Below are positions 1 through 6,839 of a stretch of 10,849 nucleotides of DNA, in pieces. This DNA comes from JBGPYM01 sp041493205 (GTDB taxonomy: Bacteria; Bacteroidota; Ignavibacteria; UBA10030; UBA6906), in NCBI GenBank assembly GCA_041493205.1, contig JBGPYM010000095.1, positions 1 through 10,849 on the forward strand. The letters are read 5' to 3'. Position numbers and translations under genes: made by a program. How positions within the stretch are numbered: the stretch's first letter is position 1; each line of letters begins with the position of its first letter. The notes beneath the pieces were generated by a model. The model was not told where the DNA came from. It saw only the letters and a list, made by a program, of their open reading frames with translations, and ran no database searches.

Positions 1-1077
1 CACACCGCCCGCCACATTGACGAACACGTCGTACTGGCCGACATGCACACCGACTCTTTTCTCCAGGACGGCCAGGAGCATCTGCAGCCGCCGGGCATCG
101 AACCCGGTCGAGCTGCGCTCTGGTACGCCGTAGCTCGCGGGCGCAACGAGGGCCTGGACCTCGACCAGCAAAGGACGTGTCCCTTCCATGCTCGCCACGA
201 CCGTCGACCCTGAGGCGCCGCTCGTACGCTCCGCCAGAAAGACTTCAGACGGATTGGCAACCTCGCGCAGGCCTCCGTCGTGCATCTCAAAAATGCCGAT
301 CTCATTGGTCGAACCGAAACGGTTCTTCATAGCCCGCAGAATGCGGTATGCATGATGCCGCTCCCCTTCAAACTGAAGGACGGTATCGACCATGTGTTCC
401 ACCACCTTCGGGCCGGCAATCACCCCCTCTTTGGTCACGTGCCCAACCAGGAACACCGGCACCCCCCGTGTTTTCGCAATGCGCATGAAGAGTCCGGTCG
501 CTTCGCGCACCTGGCTGACCGTCCCCGGGGCGCTCTCGAGGTCGGGCCGGTACATCGTCTGAATGGAATCGACGATCAGCAGATCGGGGAGCGACCTCTC
601 CAGAACCGCCTGAATGACTTCCAGGTTCGTCTCCGCCAGGAGGAGAAGCGACTCGGGCGGTTTCACCGCCAGGCGTTGGGCGCGCAGCTTGATCTGACTG
701 ACCGACTCCTCCCCTGTAATATAGAGCGTGGCGCAGCCGGCGAGGGAGGACGCCATCTGCATCATCAGTGTTGATTTCCCGATGCCTGGATCTCCCCCGA
801 CGAGTACGACCGATCCGGGGACGATCCCTCCGCCGAGAACACGGTCGAATTCTGGTATCCCCACCGCCATGCGGGGCTCAGGGGCCGCTTCCACATCCGA
901 CAGAGGGACGGGCTCCGCCGTGCCGTGCTTCAGCCCTGTGCGCGCGGTGCGGCCCGCTTTCGGCGCGAGTTCTTCGACAAACGAATTCCATGCGCCGCAG
1001 TTCGGACACTTGCCCGCCCACCGGGGAGATTCAAAGGTGCACGACTGGCAGACGTAGATGCTTCGATTTTTTGTCAT
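1..1077 (-). CDS. radA: DNA repair protein RadA (Sms), C-terminal part beyond the window
   Basis: RadA is a cytoplasmic RecA-like ATPase that helps process recombination intermediates and drives branch migration. The ATG at 1077 opens directly into the family's N-terminal C4 zinc finger (C10, C13, C24, C27; CxxC-x10-CxxC). The RecA-like ATPase core follows, with Walker A GGDPGIGKST at residues 94-103, Walker B-like LLIVD at 166-170, and the RadA-specific KNRFG motif at 251-255, followed by GSTNEIG. The visible 359 residues stop inside the Lon-like C-terminal domain; the usual length is about 450 residues, so roughly 100 are missing past base 1. The start is firm because the zinc finger begins at the usual distance from it. 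No clear Shine-Dalgarno sequence precedes the ATG, and a good promoter lies so close that the mRNA leader would be only a few bases. It is divergent from the GHL10 gene. Confidence 0.97.
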   Translation of the reverse strand, partial: MTKNRSIYVCQSCTFESPRWAGKCPNCGAWNSFVEELAPKAGRTARTGLKHGTAEPVPLSDVEAAPEPRMAVGIPEFDRVLGGGIVPGSVVLVGGDPGIGKSTLMMQMASSLAGCATLYITGEESVSQIKLRAQRLAVKPPESLLLLAETNLEVIQAVLERSLPDLLIVDSIQTMYRPDLESAPGTVSQVREATGLFMRIAKTRGVPVFLVGHVTKEGVIAGPKVVEHMVDTVLQFEGERHHAYRILRAMKNRFGSTNEIGIFEMHDGGLREVANPSEVFLAERTSGASGSTVVASMEGTRPLLVEVQALVAPASYGVPERSSTGFDARRLQMLLAVLEKRVGVHVGQYDVFVNVAGGV

Positions 1078-1089
1078 CTGTGTACGATC

Positions 1090-1118
1090 AATATACCGCC
1101 GGTTGCTCTGAGATTCAA
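1090..1118 (-). promoter_or_regulatory. Predicted sigma70-like promoter for radA
   Basis: On the minus strand there is a -35-like TTGAAT (1118-1113), a 17-base spacer and a -10-like TATATT (1095-1090). Transcription would start near 1083, only about six bases before the radA ATG at 1077, so the mRNA would be nearly leaderless. This fits the lack of a Shine-Dalgarno sequence. The call rests on the pattern only, with four of six and five of six consensus matches. Confidence 0.5.
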
Positions 1119-1132
1119 CCGGGGGCGCTGTC

Positions 1133-1161
1133 TTGATTCTGCACGGGTGCATCGGTATATT
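1133..1161 (+). promoter_or_regulatory. Predicted sigma70-like promoter for the GHL10 gene
   Basis: There is a TTGATT (1133-1138), a 17-base spacer and a TATATT (1156-1161). Start of transcription is expected near 1168, giving a leader of about 27 bases to the TTG at 1195. The alternative GTG at 1147 falls between the -35 and -10 boxes, so this promoter, if real, excludes it as the start. It lies back-to-back with the radA promoter, with 14 bases between the two -35 boxes, and the -10 hexamers are identical. Confidence 0.5.
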
Positions 1162-1194
1162 CGATGGTTTCCAGTCATCATTGCCGGCATCCCG

Positions 1195-2946
1195 TTGCAC
1201 CTTCGTACCGCGCTCACATTCTTCCTCCTCGCTGCTCTTGCGGAGACCGCTGCCGCGCAGAATCACTCCGCCGTTCCGCCAAAGCGCGAGGTGCGCGCCG
1301 TGTGGCTGACAACGACCATGGGCCTCGACTGGCCGCGCACCACCGACAGAGACGAGCAGCAAACATCCCTTCGCGAGATCGTCCGCACGCTCAAAAAATC
1401 GAATTTTAATACCATCTTCTTCCAGGCCCGCGCACGCGGGGACGCCTACTACCGGTCCTCGTATGAACCGTGGGCCGAAAATCTCACCGGCACCCTGGGG
1501 AAGGACCCGGGGTGGGATCCTCTGGCGTTTCTCTGTGCCGAGGCTCATGCCGCCGGTCTCGAGGTGCATGTCTGGTTCAACGTCTTCAAGGTGCGCGGGG
1601 CAGGCGCCGTCCCCGCCACCCTTCCGCCGCACCCTGCGCGAAGCCATCCTGAGTGGGTCATCAATTACGCGGGGGAAGGTTGGATTGACCCCGGAAATCC
1701 CGAAGCGCGTTCCTATCTCGTCAACGTCGTTCTGGAAATTGCGCGGAAATACGATATCGACGGATTCAACTTCGATTACTGCAGATACCCGGGACGCGAC
1801 TTTGCCGACGGTGAATCGTACCGGCGGTTCGGAGGAGGGACGATCAGGGAAACGTGGCGGAAAGGAAACATCGACCGGTGGATCGGCGAGTGTTATGACC
1901 GGCTGACTGCTCTCCGGCCCATCCTCAAGGTCGGGGCTTCTCCCCTGGGGCTTGCCGTGCCGGCGGTAGACTCCGCCTCCGGCATAATGAATGAATACGC
2001 GCAGGATGCGTGCGGCTGGCTCAGAGCGGGAAAGATTGACTACGTCGCGCCCCAGCTCTACTGGGATATCGGATCAACCAATGGCGACCCCGATTTCGCT
2101 TCGCTGCTTCAGTCCTGGCAGGAACGTGCGTGCGGACGCCAGGTCTACGCGGGGATCGGCGCCTACAAACCGGACATCCTTCGACAGATCACTGCCCAGA
2201 TTGACACCGCCCGCCGCGCCGGGGCAGCCGGCGAGTCGTTTTTCCGGTTTAGCAGCATCCGGAGCATTTCCATGCTGGGTGAGCGGTATTCAACGCCCGC
2301 CGCAATTCCTCCCATGCCATGGAAGGATGCGCTGGCCCCGCCAGCGCCGCTCACCATTGGTGTGAGCGAACTATCAACAAACGTGTTTCAACTGGAGTGG
2401 GTCACTCCGGCTCCTCCCTCCGACGGGGAGAGGCCGCATCATTATATTGTGTATCGCTGGCCGTCGCGCCAGATACCGTTCGACGATCCCCGGTCCGTGG
2501 CATCCATCACGACCCGCAACGAGACGGCGTATTGCGATACCGTTGATGCCCCGGCAGGGCCGACGTACTATTATGCGGTGTCGGCAGTCGACAGGGCGAA
2601 CAATGAAAGTCTCCCCTCGCCGGTCTCCGGAGCGACTCTCGCCGAGTTTCTCGCGCTTAAGGGTAAACTTGCCGATGCTACCGCCCTCTCTGCGTCGCTC
2701 TCGAACCGGGGAGGCGCTCCCCGCATCATCGCCTACTCGCTCGCACGCAAAACGTCCGTGGAGCTCTCGGTCGTGCTGCAGACGCCGGGGAACCGGGATT
2801 CGGTGATCGCGCCGCTTGTCAGCGGCACGCAGGAAGTGGGGACGTACATCGTGGGAGTCCGCGACCTCCGGCTGGCACCGGGGCGCTACATGGTCCGCCT
2901 CAAGACCCTTGAGACAACGCTCGAACAGCCCATCGACACCGAGTAA
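1195..2946 (+). CDS. Exported glycoside-hydrolase-like GHL10 (DUF187) protein with FnIII and C-terminal beta module
   Basis: This is probably a secreted or surface carbohydrate-active protein; the substrate is unknown. From the TTG at 1195 the protein is 583 residues and begins with a textbook signal peptide: basic HLR, hydrophobic TALTFFLLAALA, and a cleavage region ending ETAAA before Q22. Residues 31-370 form the GHL10 domain, with the opening REVRAVWL, then FFQARARGDAYY, GLEVHVWFNVFK, the acidic DGFNFDYCRYPG at 189-200 (known family members often read DGIHFDDYFYP) and VAPQLYWD at 284-291. Residues 383-482 look like a fibronectin type III domain (YYYAVSAVDRANNES). Residues 510-580 (SVELSVVL, GTYIVGVRDLRLAPGRYMVRLK) resemble a type A sorting tail or FlgD-like Ig fold. 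The frame stays open upstream to 925 inside radA, but the signal peptide and the promoter favour 1195; a GTG at 1147 is the alternative. Its 3' end meets the methyltransferase gene convergently, five bases away. Confidence 0.88.
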   Translation: MHLRTALTFFLLAALAETAAAQNHSAVPPKREVRAVWLTTTMGLDWPRTTDRDEQQTSLREIVRTLKKSNFNTIFFQARARGDAYYRSSYEPWAENLTGTLGKDPGWDPLAFLCAEAHAAGLEVHVWFNVFKVRGAGAVPATLPPHPARSHPEWVINYAGEGWIDPGNPEARSYLVNVVLEIARKYDIDGFNFDYCRYPGRDFADGESYRRFGGGTIRETWRKGNIDRWIGECYDRLTALRPILKVGASPLGLAVPAVDSASGIMNEYAQDACGWLRAGKIDYVAPQLYWDIGSTNGDPDFASLLQSWQERACGRQVYAGIGAYKPDILRQITAQIDTARRAGAAGESFFRFSSIRSISMLGERYSTPAAIPPMPWKDALAPPAPLTIGVSELSTNVFQLEWVTPAPPSDGERPHHYIVYRWPSRQIPFDDPRSVASITTRNETAYCDTVDAPAGPTYYYAVSAVDRANNESLPSPVSGATLAEFLALKGKLADATALSASLSNRGGAPRIIAYSLARKTSVELSVVLQTPGNRDSVIAPLVSGTQEVGTYIVGVRDLRLAPGRYMVRLKTLETTLEQPIDTE

Positions 2947-2951
2947 CGAAA

Positions 2952-3980
2952 CTAACGCACGGCTACGACGAGCGTAAGACCGGGGAGGCGAAGGCGGTGC
3001 CGCCGTTGCGATGACGCGGACGCACACCACTCCCGCACCTCGTCCGGGTGATACGCGGTTCCGCCGGATTCGCTCAGGAGATTCAATCCAACCATCAGCG
3101 GGACGAACCGTCCCAGACCCGAGCCCCCCCGTTCACTCTTCAACTGGTCCAGAATGAACAGTTTCCCGCCGGGACGCAACGCCCCGAGCGCTCGCGCAAT
3201 CAGGTCTCGATTCTGCTCGCCGGTGAGGCCATGAATCACGTTAAAGAGAAGCACACAGTCCGCCGGTGACGGAATCGGCGTGTGCAGGATGTCCCCTTCC
3301 AGCAGTCGTATCCTCTTCTCCATCGCAGCTCCCCGCACGAATTCTCCCGCAACCTGCAGCGCGGGACCGAAATCCATGACCACGGCATTGAGCCCCGGGT
3401 GCCGCCGGCAGGATTCGATCGCATACAGACCGTGCGACCCTCCGACATCAACCAGAAGCGAGGCGTCGCTGCGGAGACGGATATTGGGCATCACGACGGG
3501 CAGCACGAGGCGCGCAAGGTCCCTCATGGCCAGCGCATAGACACGCCAGTCCTCCGTGGAGAAGCCCTCGTAATACACCTTCGCAGGTTTCCCGTCCACC
3601 ATCGCGGCCTCGACATTGCGCCACCGCTCATGGAGCGTCTCAAAATACCGGATGAGAAAGACAAGCGAGTGGGGAGAGTCCTTCAAGAGCCATTTTCTCC
3701 CTTCCGGCGAGAGGGCATACCCGCCGCCCCGCTTCACAAGGTAGCCGGCCTCCACGGAAGCGTCCGCGACCAGCGCTGCGGCCTCGGCGTGCAATCCCGT
3801 CTCCCTAGCCAGGGCGTCACACCCGCGCGGACCTTCTGCGAGTGCCTCGAAGAGCCCCCGGCGGACTGCAATGGCAAGGACGCGCCCGAAGAGCACGCCG
3901 CCGAAAGCGTCCATGACAGGAAGCGGGAGAAGATGCGCACGGCGCAGCAGGCGTTCGGGGAGAGTGAGGCGGATGATCAT
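2952..3980 (-). CDS. SAM-dependent O-methyltransferase (plant-OMT-like, Methyltransf_2 type)
   Basis: A 342-residue class I methyltransferase. Residues 25-100 form the winged-helix dimerisation and substrate domain seen in small-molecule O-methyltransferases (GLFEALAEGPRGCDALARET, then a helix and a GYLVKRGGGYALSPEGR wing). The SAM-binding motif LLVDVGGSHG is at 175-184, the acidic ribose-binding residue is probably D203 (VVMDFG), GDIL is at 229-232, and LRPGGKLFILDQL is at 268-280. H250 in FNVIHGLTGEQN sits where family members have the catalytic His of the HDW motif. The acceptor substrate cannot be read from sequence. The gene starts 38 bases after the dctM stop on the same strand, with an AGAGGG ribosome site about nine bases before the ATG, so it is probably the last gene of the TRAP operon. 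The C-terminal stretch CASASSQRRHRLRLPG is more basic than usual, but the frame is intact. Confidence 0.87.
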   Translation of the reverse strand: MIIRLTLPERLLRRAHLLPLPVMDAFGGVLFGRVLAIAVRRGLFEALAEGPRGCDALARETGLHAEAAALVADASVEAGYLVKRGGGYALSPEGRKWLLKDSPHSLVFLIRYFETLHERWRNVEAAMVDGKPAKVYYEGFSTEDWRVYALAMRDLARLVLPVVMPNIRLRSDASLLVDVGGSHGLYAIESCRRHPGLNAVVMDFGPALQVAGEFVRGAAMEKRIRLLEGDILHTPIPSPADCVLLFNVIHGLTGEQNRDLIARALGALRPGGKLFILDQLKSERGGSGLGRFVPLMVGLNLLSESGGTAYHPDEVREWCASASSQRRHRLRLPGLTLVVAVR

Positions 3981-4018
3981 GACAGGTGCCCTCTGCCTGG
4001 CATCGGGGCGATGCGTGC

Positions 4019-5299
4019 TTACCGCACGCCGAGGGCGTCAACCAGCCAGAGGCTGAGCCAGGGGACATAGGTAATAATGATGAGCGCCACCAGGAGGATC
4101 CCGATATACACCAGCGTCGCGCGCACGACGGTGAACACCGGTTTTTCGAACCGGAGGCTGGAAATGAAGAGATTCAGTCCCACGGGGGGAGTGAGGTAAC
4201 CGATTTCAAGGTTTGTTAAAAAGATGATGCCAAGGTGCACCGGGTTGATCCCGTACGCCTCCGCGATCGGCTTGATCAGCGGAACGACCACGATGATGGC
4301 CGAAAAAATATCCATCATCATCCCCACAATAATCAGGAACACGTTGAGCACAACCAGAAACATCGTGGGGCTCTGGATGAACTCCTGGGTCATTGCGAAC
4401 AGCTTGTTCGGCACTTCCTGGTCGATCAGGAAGTTGGTGAGCCCCATGGCAACGCCGATAATCATGAGGACCGCGCCGACGAGGGTCATGCTGTCCCGCA
4501 TGACCCGCGGTATATCGGAGAAGAGCTTGAGATCCTTGTAGACGAACACTTCAATGATCAGCACGTAAAACGCTGTGACCGCGGCTGCCTCCGTTGCGGT
4601 GAATGCGCCGGAATAAATCCCGGCGATCACTACCACGGGAAGCGGAAGTTCCCAGGCGGCACCTCTGAACGCTGACCGGACGTTGGACCAGGTGAAGGCG
4701 TGCCGCGGCAGATTGAACTTCTTCCCCTGACGGATGCAGTAGATTGTCAGGATAACGACCAGCAGAATCCCCGGCAGGAGCCCCGCTGCGAACAACTTGT
4801 CGATGCTGATCGATGCCACCAGCGCATAGAGAATAATGGGAAGGCTCGGTGGAAAAAGGAGGCCGAGGCTCCCTGTCGTTGTGATCAGCCCAAGCGAAAA
4901 TTTCTCCGGATAATTCTCCTTCAGGAGAATCGGATAGAGGAGTCCGCCGAGCGCGATGATGGTCACGCCGGAGGCGCCGGTGAACGCCGTGAAGAGTGCG
5001 CTTGTGACGAGGGCCACCACCGCCAGCCCCCCGGGAATGGTGCCGAAGATGGATCGCGCGAGATTCACCAGCCGGATCGGCGCTTTGCTCTCCGCGAGCA
5101 TGTAGCCGCTGAACGTGAAGAGCGGAATCGCGACAAGGGTGGGATTCGTGAAGATCCGGTTCAGGTCCACCATGATCACCGACGGATCGATCCCCTCCGA
5201 AGAGAAGGCGAGCATCGAGACCGCGCCGAAGACCGTGAAGAGCGGGGCACCCAGCAGGGCGATCAGCGTAATGCCGGCGGCCAGAAGGATTGTTTCCAT
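4019..5299 (-). CDS. dctM: TRAP transporter large permease subunit DctM
   Basis: DctM is the inner-membrane channel of a TRAP transporter and couples substrate entry to an ion (often Na+) gradient. The 426 residues are hydrophobic throughout, with about a dozen membrane segments, the normal size for the family. Family motifs seen are IPLFTFSGYMLAES (58-71), FTGASGVTIIALGGLLYPIL (106-125), GSLGLLFPPSLPIILYA (143-159), GIYSGAFTATEAAAV (227-241), MDIFSAIIVVVPLI (329-342) and EIGYLTPPVGLNLF (365-378). The ATG lies three bases after the dctQ stop, so the two genes are almost certainly translated from one message. The second half of the TRAP repeat keeps the PPVG motif and the first half keeps PPS, so the transporter looks functional. 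The substrate cannot be read from this subunit. Confidence 0.96.
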   Translation of the reverse strand: METILLAAGITLIALLGAPLFTVFGAVSMLAFSSEGIDPSVIMVDLNRIFTNPTLVAIPLFTFSGYMLAESKAPIRLVNLARSIFGTIPGGLAVVALVTSALFTAFTGASGVTIIALGGLLYPILLKENYPEKFSLGLITTTGSLGLLFPPSLPIILYALVASISIDKLFAAGLLPGILLVVILTIYCIRQGKKFNLPRHAFTWSNVRSAFRGAAWELPLPVVVIAGIYSGAFTATEAAAVTAFYVLIIEVFVYKDLKLFSDIPRVMRDSMTLVGAVLMIIGVAMGLTNFLIDQEVPNKLFAMTQEFIQSPTMFLVVLNVFLIIVGMMMDIFSAIIVVVPLIKPIAEAYGINPVHLGIIFLTNLEIGYLTPPVGLNLFISSLRFEKPVFTVVRATLVYIGILLVALIIITYVPWLSLWLVDALGVR

Positions 5300-5302
5300 G
5301 CG

Positions 5303-5803
5303 TCAGGCTTTCGCCCGTGTGCGGCTGAACGCCATGATCCCGCTTTCGAGGGCATTCAGGAAGAAGTGCATGCAGAGCAGGAGATAGCCGGCAGGGATGA
5401 TCGCTTCCGCGCCCCATTGCGGAATGCCGAGGAATAGCGTGCCGCCCGCCTCCTTCTCGCTCATGACCAGTCCCCACGCGGCGGCGGTGAGATAGTAACA
5501 GACGACGGCGCCGAAGGCATTGGTCGCTGCTTTGATGGCATGCCGGATGCGCTCGCCGATGAATCTCGTCAGCGCGTCAATGCTGATGTGCCGGTCGCCG
5601 CTTGCCGCAAGCGCCGCCCCTGTGAATCCCACCCACATCACCATCTGCCGTACGAGCGGATCTCCCCAGCTGATCCCCGTGCCGAAAAAGTTGCGCAGGA
5701 GGACCTGAAGAAATGCCATGACGACCATGATGCTGAGGAACAGCACGAGGCACCACCCCTCGATGCGCGTGATCAGTCGTCCGAGAGACCGGAGCAGGTT
5801 CAT
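5303..5803 (-). CDS. dctQ: TRAP transporter small permease subunit DctQ
   Basis: DctQ is the small four-helix membrane partner of DctM and is needed for TRAP transport. The 166-residue protein has hydrophobic segments at about 17-36, 52-68, 94-113 and 134-152. Between and after the first two it carries the DctQ hallmark: ISWGDPLVRQMVMWVGFTGA, a GDRHISID stretch at 69-76, then an amphipathic RIRHAIKAATNAF region. Its ATG overlaps the dctP stop in an ATGA arrangement (5800-5803), a sign of translational coupling. dctM follows after three bases. The conserved acidic residue expected after the W of the family motif is here D48 in WGDPL. It is a separate polypeptide and not a DctQM fusion. Confidence 0.93.
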   Translation of the reverse strand: MNLLRSLGRLITRIEGWCLVLFLSIMVVMAFLQVLLRNFFGTGISWGDPLVRQMVMWVGFTGAALAASGDRHISIDALTRFIGERIRHAIKAATNAFGAVVCYYLTAAAWGLVMSEKEAGGTLFLGIPQWGAEAIIPAGYLLLCMHFFLNALESGIMAFSRTRAKA

Positions 5804-6813
5804 CGAGCGGCGCCTTTGCGGGAGCGGAATTCCGCAAGGGATTTCTCCACGCGGTCGAGGAACCCCTGGTCGTACAATTTCCCTGCAAGGGCCTGCCGTG
5901 CCAGCTTCCCTGTTGCGGCATATTCCTTCAGCGTCACAGAGGAATTCACCTCGATCACCTGCAGTCCGTTTTTCTTCATGGTGGGGATTGCGTCGGCGTT
6001 CTCCAGGCGGCTCTTCTTCGTCAGCTCCGCCATGTACTTTCTCCCGTTCCGGAGCAGGATTTCCTGCAGGTCCGCGGGGAGCGCATCAAAGGTTTTTTTT
6101 GAAACGACCACGGCGCCGCATGCATCGGCCAGCGGCACCGACATCATATACTTCACCCGGGTGTTCCATTGCAGTGCGATGGCCGCATAAGGGGAGATGT
6201 ACACGCCATTGATCAAGCCGGTCTGCAATGACGTCAGCACATCCACCACGGACATCGGGATGGGATTGATGTTGAACGCCTTAAACGTCGCCTCCGCCAC
6301 CACGTCCCCCTCCCACATCCACATCTTGACTCCGTTCATGTCCGCAAGCGTCCGGACCGGCGTGTTCGAAAACACATAAACGAATCCCACCTCCGCCCAG
6401 CCGAGCAGTACGTAGCCGTTCTCGCGGAACGCCTGGTCGAATTCAGGGTCGAACGCATGATACACGTAATCGACCTCGTCGTAATTCTGGAAGAGAAACG
6501 GGGAATCGAGAATGCGCACCTTCGGCGCGATTTCTCCGAGTCCGACACCCGTGAATCCGGCGCTGTGAATCTGACCGAGCCGGATCTTCTTGATGACGTC
6601 CTTATCCTCTCCCTGGACGCCACCGGCGTATATTTTGAATCCCAGGCGGCCATTGCTCTCGGCGCGGACCGCCTTGTCGTATTCCCGCAGGACGTTCGTC
6701 CAGGTGCTCCCCTCGGGGGCGATCGATGCAAACTTGATGGTATACTGCTGCGCGGCGGCCGGGGAGGCGAGCGCGGCAACCAGCACGGCACAGGCAAGGA
6801 TGAGGTTCTTCAC
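5800..6813 (-). CDS. dctP: TRAP transporter periplasmic substrate-binding protein, DctP family (TatT-associated type)
   Basis: This protein captures the substrate in the periplasm and delivers it to DctQM. It has 337 residues from a GTG at 6813, fixed by a GGAG ribosome site five bases upstream. The signal peptide is clear (KNLILACAVLVAALASPAAA, cleavage before Q22 or so). The mature protein shows the DctP pattern: IKFASIAPEGSTWTNVL (26-42), the LDSPFLF hinge region (102-108), GFVYVFSNTPV (143-153), NGVKMWMWEGD (160-170), NPIPMSVVDVLTSLQTGLING (183-203) and VVVSKKTFDALPADLQ (235-250). The oddity is at W165: carboxylate-binding DctP/SiaP proteins have Arg in the matching KxR position, the residue that pairs with the substrate carboxylate. 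Also, SNTP replaces the common SNRP. This matches what I recall of the TPAT subfamily, whose ligands are thought to be less polar. It sits 26 bases after the TatT-type gene and overlaps dctQ. Confidence 0.95.
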   Translation of the reverse strand: MKNLILACAVLVAALASPAAAQQYTIKFASIAPEGSTWTNVLREYDKAVRAESNGRLGFKIYAGGVQGEDKDVIKKIRLGQIHSAGFTGVGLGEIAPKVRILDSPFLFQNYDEVDYVYHAFDPEFDQAFRENGYVLLGWAEVGFVYVFSNTPVRTLADMNGVKMWMWEGDVVAEATFKAFNINPIPMSVVDVLTSLQTGLINGVYISPYAAIALQWNTRVKYMMSVPLADACGAVVVSKKTFDALPADLQEILLRNGRKYMAELTKKSRLENADAIPTMKKNGLQVIEVNSSVTLKEYAATGKLARQALAGKLYDQGFLDRVEKSLAEFRSRKGAAR

Positions 6814-6818
6814 GATGT

Positions 6819-6822
6819 CTCC
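6819..6822 (-). promoter_or_regulatory. Ribosome binding site that fixes the GTG start of dctP
   Basis: GGAG on the minus strand lies five bases before the GTG at 6813. The GTG is directly followed by a signal peptide (KNLILACAVLVAALA), so the site and the protein agree on the start. It is one of the few clear Shine-Dalgarno sequences in the window. Confidence 0.6.
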
Positions 6823-6839
6823 GGGGGTGCGTGATGTGG

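Noticed and set aside
925..1194. Upstream extension of the GHL10 frame to the ATG at 925, or the start at GTG 1147
   Set aside because: The extension runs into the 5' part of radA on the other strand, and the signal peptide sits far inside. GTG 1147 lies within the predicted promoter. TTG 1195 gives a normal signal peptide, although 1147 cannot be excluded.
3981..4018. Weak inverted repeat (TGCC...GGCA) between dctM and the methyltransferase gene as a terminator
   Set aside because: A four-base stem with an eight-base loop and no T-run is not a credible terminator.
3282..4070. A 262-codon open frame on the plus strand opposite the methyltransferase
   Set aside because: It is fully antisense to a gene with intact SAM motifs, and its product is rich in Arg, His and Pro without any recognisable domain.
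4551..5477. A 308-codon open frame on the minus strand overlapping dctM and dctQ
   Set aside because: It is an out-of-frame shadow of two clear TRAP subunit genes; its product is Arg/Gly/His-rich with no membrane segments or family motif.
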